Assembly (NCBI GenBank): GCA_029817715.1
Contig: JARUPY010000538.1
Location: forward strand, 7,626,001 to 7,690,000
Direction of reading: 5' to 3'
Origin: Melastoma dodecandrum
Taxonomy: Eukaryota; Streptophyta; Magnoliopsida; Myrtales; Melastomataceae
DNA: 64,000 nt
Of the stretch, positions 22,910 to 32,395 are shown in pieces. The translations under genes were made by a program, and so were the position numbers. A model generated the notes under the pieces. It was not told where the DNA came from, ran no database searches, and saw nothing but the letters and a program-made list of their open reading frames with translations. Position 1 is the stretch's first letter. The number at the start of each line of letters is the position of its first letter.

Positions 22910-23561
22910 GATTGATATACCTAAGCAATCGAGGGTATCAATCAATACTCTAATCCGTCCCGACGGCGAACACACCCACACATAAGCAACAAACATAATA
23001 ACAAACCCACGTGAATGAAACCACACCAATCCATTCCAACTATCAAAGAATGGGATTAATCGCTGCCCCAATTACGCCCAAGCGAACATCCACAATACCT
23101 ACGGCACCCACAGTGTACGATTAAACCCTAAACACCCAAAGCCCTGAGGGAACGACCTTGCCCTAATTACCCACGTCCACGGGAAACCACTTCACCGACC
23201 ACTTCACCCGTACGATCTCGCACCTGACGATACCCACAGCCACCGCCCCGACGGACCAACACCCCACGCAACCACGGCCCGACAGATCGGTAAACCCTAA
23301 TTGACCCCACTGGAAGCCCCATCCATCCCGTACCTACCCATGAACGTACCTTCGTTGTCTGGCCTTATTTCCTGAAGTAGCATCAAAGGGAGGTAACGCG
23401 GTCGGGGAGAAAAAACTGAAACGCGAAGAGAAGAATCTGACCTTCCGGGGGAAACTCACCTGGGAATAAGACCAACACTTAGACGAAGTCTTTTGGGGAA
23501 CGGGGGTTTGTCCAAAATTGTAATTTCACGTTGACGCCGGGCTCGGATTTAGGCTCGGTTT
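22910..23561. other. Upstream region of the Ulp1-like gene inside the MULE
   Basis: An in-frame minus-strand extension reaches 23071 (GTG-type or upstream start), but the ATG at 22909 gives a cleaner start. The rest, up to the right terminal repeat, is C-rich and has no reading frame of interest. The promoter of the protease gene should lie here. Confidence 0.4.
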
Positions 23562-24391
23562 TGTTAGTACTAACTACAGTGTTAGTACAACGTACTAATG
23601 GGTACTGTTTTTGTACTAGTACAGTTAGTACAATGTACTAATGGTACAGTTTTTGTACTAGTACAGTTAGTACAATGTACTAATGGTACAGTTAGTAATG
23701 GTTAATACATTATACAAAACTTTTTTAGTACATTTTTAGTACATTACGGGTGTACTAATTGGTACAAAACAGTAACAGTGATTTGTACTACAATGTACTA
23801 ACCATTACTAGTACAAAAACAGTAACCATTAGTACATTGTACTAACTGTACTAGTACGAAAACAGTACCATTAGTACATTGTACTAACTGTACTAGTACG
23901 AAAACAGTACAATTAGTACATTGTACTAACTGTACTAGTACCAAAACAGTACCATTAGTACATTGTACTAACTGTACTAGTACCAAAACAGTACCCATTA
24001 GTACACTTATAATTACTGACGATGTACTAAGTACAGTGTTTGTACATTGTACTACTAGTCAGTGTTTTTGTACTAGCAATCGTTAGTACATTGTACTAAA
24101 AATCACTGTTACTGTTTTGTACCAATTAGTACACCTGTAATGTACTAAAAATGTACTAAAAAAGTTTTGTAGATTGTACTAACTGTGCTAGTACAAAAAC
24201 AGTGACCATTAGTATATTATACTAATTGTACTAGTACAAAAATAGTACCCATTAGTACAATGTACTAACACTGTAGTTAGTACATCGTTAGTAATAACAA
24301 GTGCTAATTGGTGTTAGTACAATGTGCTAAATCAGGGTCAAAATTAGTACAATGCGGGGGGCGTCCCACGCACGGGACGTTAGCCGCTCCC
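23562..24391 (-). repeat. Right terminal inverted repeat of the MULE
   Basis: Read on the minus strand it begins GGGAGCGGCTAACGTCCCGT, then GCGTGGGACG, then the same GTACTAA-rich array, here about 830 bp against about 530 bp on the left. The extra length comes from additional ~47-bp units of the type AGTACATTGTACTAACTGTA around 23810-24000. Short reading frames made of LVQLVQCTNG repeats in this stretch are by-products of the array. Confidence 0.85.
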
Positions 24392-24689
24392 GAGTTAGAC
24401 ATGGATGTTTCTGTCATGAACATGGATGACGACGCAAACTTGGTCACTAATTCTTACCCCTGCCGATGCTCCTTGAGGTCGCAAAAAGCCTTTCATATCT
24501 GACCGACGATCGAGATGAGGATAGAAGAGAAACATGATTTTGATTTTGATTATTCGCAATGAAAAATGGACGTGGATAGGAGACTTAATTGGCCGAAATG
24601 TGAATTTCAAAGGGTAATTTAAAAATTGTCCTATCTCTACGAGTTCTCAATCTTCTTTGGGGATCCCATCGTGAGCATCCTCACCACTA

Positions 24690-26638
24690 TCAAAATCCAA
24701 AATTAGGTTCATCTCCCGCTAACTCCTCCTCTTCGTCTTCATCGTCCGATTGATTATACTGGTCATGCTGGTCCGGACTGTTATCCTCGTCCTCGAGCCT
24801 CTTCTTCGGCTTCTTTCATATCCTTCAAGAGAAGTTCTTCCAAATGTCAAGGAGCGATACCAGTTTAATGAATTTTAACCGCATCAAGATGATTGCCCCT
24901 CGAAATCTCATTAGAATTTTGGACATACCTCGGGAGAAGAGATAGCTAAGTCCCCACATATAACAACGGTCACACGGCTCGGCGGGTTTGATTCGACCCA
25001 CTTGGCAAAGTCCTCTTTCACTCGAGTCAGCTTGATCAGCTTCAGTTCTGGCACGTTCTCGATGCCAGTGATTTCCGTTACTTTAGTGCAATCTCTCATG
25101 TCCAACTCCTGCAGTGCTCATCGACCCTTCTTGAATCTCGAGCTTCTCCAAGTTCACTAGCTTCCACAGCTTCAGCACTCGGAGGCTCGGAAATGCACCT
25201 TCCTTGAAAACCAACCTTTGTTCAATGTAAGAATTTCCAAAGAGCCTCAACGTAACTAGATTTGATAACTCTTGAAGATATTCTATTGGGTCGAAGTTCA
25301 TCTCGGACAAGGACAGAGTTAGAACTCGCAGGTTCTTGGGCAGATAGCTCAAGCTGTTCTTGTCCAACGACCCGAGCAAGTACATCTTTGAGATAGATTG
25401 CATTGATTTCATTTCCTCACCCAGTTCGATATAGGAAGGCTGCCCGAACAGATCCCTTGATCGGAGCCGGAGTGACTCGAGCTTCGTCATGGTAGATATG
25501 GTCTTGATTAATTCTGGTATGACTGGTGCGTAACATGTTAGCCCTAGCTTCTTGAGCCCCTTGAGACCCCCCAGCATAGTCAAGGACACGCCCTTCGCCC
25601 CTATGGAGAGTCCACAAAGCGTTTGGAGGCTTCCCAGGCAGAATTCCGTCTGATTGCACTTGTTGAAGGATCCCCCATTCAGGTAAAGGTGTCGGAGGTA
25701 TTCCAGGCCAAGGATCGAACTCGGGAGCTCGGTCACGTTGGTGTACTTCAGATCGATTGTCTCAAGTGTAGAGAGTTTTGAGACGGACTCTGGCAGCGAG
25801 TCAAGGATCGTCCATCTCAGTCCGAGGTTTCTCAAATTCGGCAGCAAATACCCAAACTGCTTGGGCAGCTTCGGCTTGTAAACGCCCTCGAGATCGAGCA
25901 CCCTAAGCAAGAAGCTGTCTCGATTTGGTGCCGGCAGCTGTTTAACCTCTCTCGACCGTATCCCCGACTTATGCATGTTGAAAGAAACATAGGATCGGAT
26001 ATGGGATGCTGTCTTGGCGTCTTGGGGTGGGAGGCTCGTGTTGTTGCTGGAATATCGAGCAAGCCAATGCAATACGCTGGTTGGATGACTCGGCCATAAA
26101 ACCTCCTTGTTATCATTCTGAAGGTCATGGATATGCCCGAATTTACTCGCAAATTCTGAGATGTAGTCGTGCAAGTAACCCGACACGCGACATGTCTTCG
26201 GCCCCCCATCCTCCTCCCTTCGCCTCACCACCTGCACCAAATTCCTATTTGCCAATTCTCGAAAGCAGGCCTCGGCCGTAAAATGTCCATTCCAACGGAC
26301 CAGGCCTTCGGCATGCCATAAATGAAAGATCCTCCTTGTTGATATCTCATATTCCTTGGGAAACAAACACAAGTATATGAAAGAAGGTTTTACCCAAGAA
26401 GGAAGGCTACCGTAGCTTAGAGACCTAAGATCTTGTCGCCACCAATCCTCCTCGAGGTCAAGGTACCATGCCAAAGGGGAAGAGTCCCGGTCATTGTTCT
26501 CGAAGGCTGCAGAAAGACCACTGAACAGAAGTATCTTCAGAGGAGAACCATTACATTTATCCAAGATCTTATCTATTAATCCCTCGTCGTTGATCAAGCT
26601 ACGCTCTGATAGCAATTTACGGCTGTTCTTGGGATCAA
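24690..26638 (-). pseudogene. NLR (NB-ARC-LRR) disease-resistance gene fragment
   Basis: Read on the minus strand from 26638, the frame starts abruptly inside NB-ARC (HIDPKNSRKLLSERS). It contains GLPL-like CNGSPLKILLFSGLSA, the RNBS-D/winged-helix block CLFPKEYEISTRRIFHLWHAEGLV, an MHD-like motif GYLHDYISEFA, and about a dozen leucine-rich repeats (RVLDLEGVY, NLRNLGLRWTIL, LETIDLKYTNVTELPSSI, LRHLYLNGG). Near 25105 the frame shifts; LDMRDCTKVTEITGIENVPELK continues to about 24935, where a GAG|GTATGT donor follows. An acidic stretch SDDEDEEEELAGDEP near 24700-24745 may be a last exon. The coiled-coil region, P-loop and kinase 2 are missing because the 5' half is replaced by the adjoining retrotransposon LTR. 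Intact members are intracellular immune receptors; this one cannot bind nucleotide. Confidence 0.85.
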
Positions 26639-27273
26639 TGTGGTCGCCGTATGAAAAAAAAAAAAGAGAGAAGGAAGGCCACGGACGTACACGCTTAAGC
26701 AGAAGCACCTACGGATACCATCGACGATGCCTTCGGAGGGAAGCAGGAACGCAGGAGCACAAAGAGAGCTTGAATGCTGGAACGCTTGAAGATAAACATG
26801 ACAATATGTTCGTCTGTAGAGAGGTGTCCTTCATACAATGCCTAAGAACGACCATTAATACTAAGCTATATCTTCGTATATACGATAACGAAATATTACA
26901 CATATGTTACGCTTCCTTTGTTACCAGTCTTCATGGAATATCTTCTTTCCATATGACCGAACTCGGTGACAATTCCCTTCCAAATCCTGAGATTGTTTCG
27001 AACCTTTTTTAATGGCTACTAATCGTCCATATTGCCCATTGTCCTTCGCCGTAGAATTTCCTCGTTCGCCCAGTTTACTGTAGCTTCATTGACCTTGTCG
27101 CCCATCGCCTGGTAACCTTGTCGCTTGATGACTGTTTCGCCCAACAAACCTTCGACTGGTGTGTTTTTGTGGTGACCTCCTTACTGGACTTCCTGTCCCT
27201 TGGGCCTGTATTCTGGACTGTCGATCCACAGATGAGGTCGAGATCTGTGGCCCATAATTTCTGTTGCTAAACA
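26639..27273 (-). repeat. LTR (3' copy by gag direction) of the pol-less gypsy element
   Basis: On the plus strand it runs from TGTGGTCGCC to TTGCTAAACA. It is nearly identical to 31424-32055 from position ~26720 onward, with only a handful of differences; the first ~80 bases differ more, around an A-run. Its left end abuts the NLR fragment. It also supplies the first ~20 residues of the apparent NLR reading frame, which therefore are not NLR sequence. Confidence 0.8.
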
Positions 27274-27491
27274 TATAAGACCCCCTCAAGGCAAACTAAG
27301 TTATATGTCTCGCCTTGAAAAAGACCATGTAATCATTCCCCTACAATTAAGTAGTCTGTGTAGGCGAACATAAATCCTTGACCGTCGATATCCCCGAGGT
27401 GCATCGGTTGAGATTTATGGAAACACTGTTGGGATACCCGAAATCTCTGTCATAATATTTTCGGTCAGAGCATTGATTTTTCTCATAGCCC

Positions 27492-27500
27492 GCTATAAAT
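27492..27500 (+). promoter_or_regulatory. TATA-like box for the antisense PMD ORF
   Basis: CTATAAATA in GCCCGCTATAAATAGCAATG is a textbook plant TATA box on the plus strand. It lies ~220 bp inside the left LTR and ~950 bp before the PMD start codon. The distance implies a long leader or a 5' intron. Confidence 0.45.
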
Positions 27501-28450
27501 AGCAATGCCCGGTTTGTCTCCTAAATCGCAAACCATCTCCTTTGAAAATAGCGAAACCATGAGGTTTTCCATCCTTCGGTACTTTACCCAGGGCCTATGT
27601 CCATCACCTTAGCTTGCTTGAGAGTCTATGTCTATCACCTTACGAGAATGGTGTATATGTCCCCCCGAGCTTCCTTTCTCCCTTTTGAAAAGTTGATCTG
27701 GAAGGGTGGAGGGCCTGAGCAAGCTCTTCGGCACACCATCCTAGGTGGTGTCTGGTCAGGCTATCCTTTGATGCTTCTTAGCGCCACTAAATCTGTACGG
27801 CTGCTATAAAACCATGAGGGGAAATCATTGTTCCATCCTCGTCTTGCTAGTCTCACGGCTTTTGGGGGATCCGACCAGGCTTCAGGTCTTCAACATCATA
27901 GCATCCGGGGGAACCTACCTAGTATCCCTTGAAGACCAGGGATTAACCCCCACGTCTAATGAAGAGGTTTCCATTTACAGCTAAGGATTTTCTCCATATG
28001 AGGGAGGAAACGGGTGTATGTCTGGTTCTGTGGATGAACCTTTGAATACCTAGAAATGTTCGTAAGATCCTCAATAGAGCATTTCTTGATGAGCGGAAAC
28101 GTCGTCTACTGAGTTATTTACGTTTCTTTCATTGTATATTCCTCATTAATCAAGTCCATGTAATGAATAGATTTGAATGAGGAAAAATGTGTTTCTTAAG
28201 TCTTTTCGGTTACCCACTTATGACTTTTGAATCATCATCAGTTTCCAAGCGAAGCGATGTTGCCTTTTGTAAGTGAGGCGGCGTCACTGTTGGACCCTGG
28301 TCGTCAGGCGACGTCCCTTTTGGGCCTCAACTCTCTTGTCGGTTTCTAGGAGCATAAAGTCCTTTAGGGGTTGGGGTTTCCGCTCACGCACTCAGAAACC
28401 CTTCTTCTTCTTTCTCGTATTTTCAGAGACCCTTGTTTTCTCTAACTCCC

Positions 28451-29629
28451 ATGGATTCCGGTGCTTCTTCTCCGTCATTCTTGGTCTCTCCGGCCCGTGA
28501 GGAGGGTGATGCGGCTATGTTTCAACGAGCCTTTGCTGAGTCTCATCAGTTTCACGTTTTTCCTTGTAATGAAGCGGAGTCAGAATATGGTGCTCGGATA
28601 CCGAACCAACAAACCATGGGTCCGTATGTTCCTGATTACAAGCGTTTCGTCTTTTCCTATGTGGAAAGGTCATTCCTTTTTCCAAGTGTTTTGTCCTTTC
28701 CTATGTGGAAATGTCATTCTTTTTTACAAGCGTTTCGTCTTTTCCTATGTGGAAAGGTCATTCCTTTTCATCAGCAGATTGCCCGCTATGTTATCCCCTG
28801 GCGAATTTAAGCCGTTCGGGTGGGGCCGTCCGCATGGGTGCACCTCCGATGCTTTCCGTCTCCTAGGAGTAAGGTGTACCAAGATTGGGACTCCAAGTGG
28901 ATGAAGAAAAAGGGTGCTGCATGGGAAGCGATGTGGATCAAGGTGCTGATTGACATATGTCGTTCCCCAGTCGAGCCCAACCTATCTGTGTGTGCCGGGT
29001 TGCTTTCGTTTTGGAACCCCGTCGTCAATTGTTTATACCTCCCGATGGGACCAATGTCAATCACTTTGGAAGACATCTATTTTTTGACTGGTTGCAGTCT
29101 TTCCGGAGCCCCTCTTTGCTTCGACTACGAGCACGCTGACTTGAAATTTAATTCTTCAGAGCGTGTCAGCGAAGTTGCTAAGTGGGGATTTCAGGAAGAG
29201 TTCGAGTTTTACTTGGAGTGGTTATCCAAGTACATCTGCTGGAATCGAGGAAAACTCCTCGATCGCTTTATGGTTAGAGTGGCCGCCTGCCTTGTCAACG
29301 CTACTAATGTAGACAAATCGAAGCCTCTGGCCTTCGCTCACTTTCCGCTGAGCCTGATTTATCACGGGCTTTATCGGGCGACAACCGACCCGGCTAACTT
29401 TTCCTGGTGCCGAGCAGATGACCCTTTGTGGATCATGAACCTGTGGATTGTCTTGTATTTTCCAGGGTTCACTCGTTATTCCAACGCAATGCATGCCCGC
29501 GGCCAGGTCACTGCGGCGGGTTCTTCTAAGTACTGGGCTACCTTTAGTGTTGCTGGTTGTATTGTCTCCCTGCATTGGCAAAGGAAGCACAGTCAGGCAA
29601 TGGACATCAAAGGCGTTTACGTCAGCTGA
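28451..29629 (+). pseudogene. Plant mobile domain (PMD, aminotransferase-like) ORF in a retrotransposon
   Basis: ATG at 28451 follows a CTAACTCCC leader and gives MDSGASSPSFLVSPAREE. The PMD core starts about 28880 (KKKGAAWEAMWIKVLID) and includes LSVCAGLLSFWNP, CLYLPMGPMSITLEDIYFLTGCSLSGAPL, FMVRVAACLVNATN, PLAFAHFPLSLIYHGLYRAT and DDPLWIMNLWIVLYFPG. An in-frame TAA at 28808-28810 and a 44-bp unit present three times (28637-28768) separate start and core, so it is probably dead. The domain is shared by host MAIN/MAIL1 proteins, MULEs and gypsy elements; host members affect silencing and genome stability. What the transposon version does is unknown. Confidence 0.75.
28637..28768 (+). repeat. 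Three tandem 44-bp units inside the PMD ORF
   Basis: Each unit reads like ACAAGCGTTTCGTCTTTTCC then TATGTGGAAAGGTCATTCC. Units start at 28637, 28681 and 28725. The two extra units add 88 bases, which is not a multiple of three, so the expansion shifts the reading frame. Confidence 0.75.
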
Positions 29630-29837
29630 ATCACCAAATGGATGCGATTCTGTTAGCGCCTGATCTTACGAGTCTAGGAAGTGTAGTTCCTTAGACTCAA
29701 TAAGGTCTTGCACCAAGTTCTTATACGTGATGTAGTCCCTAGTAGTATGGGTGAATGACCCCATGCAAATGACATTAATTCCTCGACTTTTCTCTATCGG
29801 TACGAGGAATTCTATGGCCTGATTTCAGTCGAAATAG

Positions 29838-31285
29838 TCAATTTTGGAGCTTGAACTCGAAGATTTCGTCAGCTTTTGCCCCATCGAAGGAGTACTTCAT
29901 TTCCTTCTGTGTTTTCTGGGATGCTTTGGCCCGGAAGTTTTTCTTGGTCAACTCGTAGCAAGTTAAAGGTTGGCCTTTCACATATTCCGCGATGTCTACA
30001 TCCACGACTGGTTCCGCTTGATAAGTCTGCAAGGGTCCCGTGACCAAACTCCCTTTTACCTATGCTTTCTCTCTAAGGAGATTCTTATATCGGATAGCTC
30101 TTGTGGCCAACTCGTTCTAATAGCTGAACACTTCTCCTTCTAATTTATTTCTAAGTTGAAGGAGAAGGGAGTTTTGAGCGATAGCAGTGAGCTCGGCCTC
30201 GGATGCAGAGGTTTTAGACCTAAGTCGTGCCTTTCGAAGCTTGTTTAAAAAGACAGCCACTGGCTCACCAGGTTGTTGTTTCATGTGAGTGAGATCTTAT
30301 AAAGCCACCGGTGGGTCAGTCTGAGCAAACGCCAGCGTGAATTAGACCTGCATGTCATCCCAGTTTCTCGCAGAATTAGGGGGAAGTTTTCATACCGCGT
30401 GAAAGCCGCTCCTGTGAGAGAGCTTGGAAACAAACGAAGTTTCCAAAAGCCGTTTGTGGCAGCTTCCCCAGCCTGATGGTTAAAACAGGCGACATGTTCC
30501 ACAAGCGAAATGTCTTCTTCGCCCGAAAAACGGTCGAATTTAGGAACGTGGTATCCCTTTGGAAAGGGGTAATCCTGATCAGTGTTATCAGGGTAAGGAG
30601 TCCGATAGAGTTGAACCTCATTGGCAACGTCCACCCTAGGGATCGCTTGTTCCACTAAACGGGTGACATAATCTCTGATTTCGGGTGTGAGATCTGGTGG
30701 CACCATTGGCTCCTAAGTCGGTGCTCCCCTTCCAAGTACTGGTTGAGGAGAGTACTTAGAACGTTCACTGGTTGTCAGTGGGAACAAATTCGTTATCCAC
30801 CGGCCAATTCACATTCTCTCTTCTCCGAAGAGGTGGTTGAAACTTCCCATGATGACTCTGCTCGTTTATCACGAGTAGCTGATTATTACGCATGACCCTC
30901 TTGGGAACCACTGGGATGATTGGGACATCCTCCATGTCAACCTTTTTTGTTCCCTCAGCGATCGAGGCCCTGTGAGGGTCGTAATAAGCTTGACGCCTGG
31001 TGGCTGACTCATCTTTCCTATCATTGGGGCTGCTCATCAGTACCCCTGTCATAGTTCCTAGATTTTGAAAGACGGCCTCCATTTCGGAGTTAATCTTCTC
31101 CTTGAAAGCGTCGTGCTTCTAGTCGATAGCACCGACTTTCTCCATTAAGAGTTGAGAGTACTCATGATGGCGGACAACTCTCCAGCTATGGCTGGTTCTG
31201 AGTTGTTTCCGTCATTGCTCTTTTCCCCATCGGAGTGGTTATCTCCGAGGTTGTTTGAATTACCACCAGTTGGGGTTCTAGGCAT
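29838..31285 (-). pseudogene. Gypsy gag remnant
   Basis: ATG at 31285 gives MPRTPTGGNSNNLGDN. Further frames hold RVMRNNQLLVINEQSHHGKF (30765-31082) and the gag core YHVPKFDRFSGEEDISLVEH ... FWKLRLFPSSLTGAAFTRYE (30281-30706). A downstream block, LTCYELTKKNFRAKASQKTQK, lies at 29838-30047. Stops and frame changes break it into pieces. The capsid-like pattern (PKFDxFxGxxD...HVxxF...LRLFPxSLTGxAFxxY) is that of Tat/Athila-type gypsy elements. No zinc knuckle or protease is seen after it. Confidence 0.75.
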
Positions 31286-31423
31286 GATTGGCTTAGATTT
31301 CTCCCACTGTGGTCGCCAAAGGCGTGTACGCTCCGAAAGCGACCGCGGACAAGCTGGATCCAAACACGTCGGAAATCTCTAGCACGACGAGCAACTGGTG
31401 CCCGGAGGTTCGTTGAATGTGTG

Positions 31424-32055
31424 TGTGGTCGCCGTATGAAAAAGAAAAAGAGAATGAAGGCAGCGGACATACACCTTTAAGTAGAAGTACTTACGGATGC
31501 CATCGACGATGCCTTCGGAGGGAAGCAGGAACGCAGGAGCACAAAGAGAGCTTGAATGCTGGAACGCTTGAAGATAAACATGACAATATGTTCGTCTGTA
31601 GAGAGGTGTCCTTCATACAATGCCTAAGAACGACCATTAATACTAAGCTATATCTACGTATATACGATAACGAAATATTACACATATGTTACGCTTCCTT
31701 TGTTACCAGTCTTCATGGAATATCTTCTTTCCATATGACCGAACTCGGTGACAATTCCCTTCCAAATCCTGAGATTGTTTCGAACCTTCCTTAACAGCTA
31801 CTGATCGTCCATATTGCCCATTGGCCTTCGCCGTAGAATTTCCTCGTTCGCCCAGTTTACTGTAGCTTCATTGACCTTGTCGCCCATCGCCTGGTAACCT
31901 TGTCGCTTGATGACTGTTTCGCCCAACAAACCTTCGACTGGTGTGTTTTTGTGGTGACCTCCTTACTGGACTTCCTGTCCCTTGGGCCTGTATTCTGGAC
32001 TGTCGATCCACAGATGAGGTCGAGATCTGTGGCCTAGAATTTTTATTGCTAAACA
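31424..32055 (-). repeat. LTR (5' copy by gag direction) of the pol-less gypsy element
   Basis: It matches 26639-27273. The true LTR may extend to 31325, giving TGTACGC...TAAACA (~731 bp). A PBS-like phrase TTTGGCGACCACAGTGGGA (minus strand, ~31306-31324) sits right beside 31325, where a PBS is expected. In that case the other LTR copy lost about 100 bases at the NLR junction. Confidence 0.7.
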
Positions 32056-32119
32056 GTATTAGGTAATGAAATTGCTTGCTGACAATGCTAATACAAAATC
32101 ATTAATTGGCAAAAGGCAG

Positions 32120-32395
32120 AGTTCAACCAACATCGAGATCATTGACATTTGGTTGTGTACTGGCATGTATATTAGAACTAAAGCAAATACCACCAGTCTG
32201 ATCTCCTACTACATATCCCTTCAAGCATCTTAGGAACCAATCTCAAGAATCGTAACTTTCTTCATTAATAATTGCTAAGGCAAGCGACACAATATGGTTA
32301 ATATTATCCATATTACATGCAATTAAGAGCTTATTTTATACTTCTCATAAAAAAATGCACCGTCAATACTAATAATAGACCGACTGTAATGAACT
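32120..32395 (-). pseudogene. Decayed MuDR-type MULE transposase fragment
   Basis: Translating the minus strand over three frames gives SIISIDGAFFYEKYK, then ILCRLP.QLLMKK, then ESYDS.DWFLRCLKGYVVGDQTGG. These match the DDE-core pattern of MuDR transposases (SIDGTHLYGKYKG ... ALAIVNEES.DSW.WFL..L). Stops and frame shifts are frequent. It lies right beside the LTR ending at 32055 and is unrelated to the FAR1-type transposase at 16917. Confidence 0.65.

Larger units (their letters stand above)
12505..24391 (+). mobile_element. Large multigene Mutator-like element (MULE) with Ulp1-like protease
   Basis: The two ends are inverted copies of GGGAGCGGCTAACGTCCCGT, followed by several hundred bases rich in TTAGTAC/GTACTAA words. 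Inside, from left to right, are two tandem minus-strand genes of an unknown family (13050-16071), a plus-strand MULE transposase (16917-19034) and a minus-strand spliced Ulp1-like protease (19243-22909). Transposase plus a C48 protease is known from the plant MULE groups called Kaonashi/KIU and CUMULE, so membership there is likely. Flanking 9-mers (AGATCTTAG left, GAGTTAGAC right) are not identical, so the target duplication is decayed or absent. The transposase frame is open; the protease and one unknown gene each show a frame break. Confidence 0.85.
26639..32055 (-). mobile_element. Gypsy-type retroelement lacking pol, with antisense PMD ORF
   Basis: Two direct ~632-bp repeats flank a 4.15-kb interior. 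A gypsy-like gag remnant runs on the minus strand from 31285, and a purine-rich GAGGGGGTC lies just before the 26639-27273 LTR on that strand, so the element points left. Protease, reverse transcriptase, RNase H and integrase are absent. In their place is a plus-strand ORF for a plant mobile domain protein with its own TATA-like box. Extra antisense ORFs of this kind are known in some large Tat-lineage gypsy elements. Flanks (ATCAA left, GTATT right) do not match, so the target duplication is lost or an end was rearranged. Confidence 0.75.

Noticed and set aside
23798..23998. Minus-strand ORF with repeated LVQLVQCTNGTVLV motif, looking like a repeat protein
   Set aside because: It is the translation of the ~47-bp GTACTAA array in the right MULE end. 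Period and words match the non-coding left end, and there is no start context or unique sequence.
12496..24400. A perfect 9-bp target-site duplication for the MULE
   Set aside because: AGATCTTAG and GAGTTAGAC share only TTAG-like parts. I do not claim a duplication.
26709..26903. 64-codon ORF occurring twice (also 31491-31685), suggesting a small conserved gene
   Set aside because: Both copies lie in the paired LTRs, so their conservation reflects LTR identity, not coding constraint.
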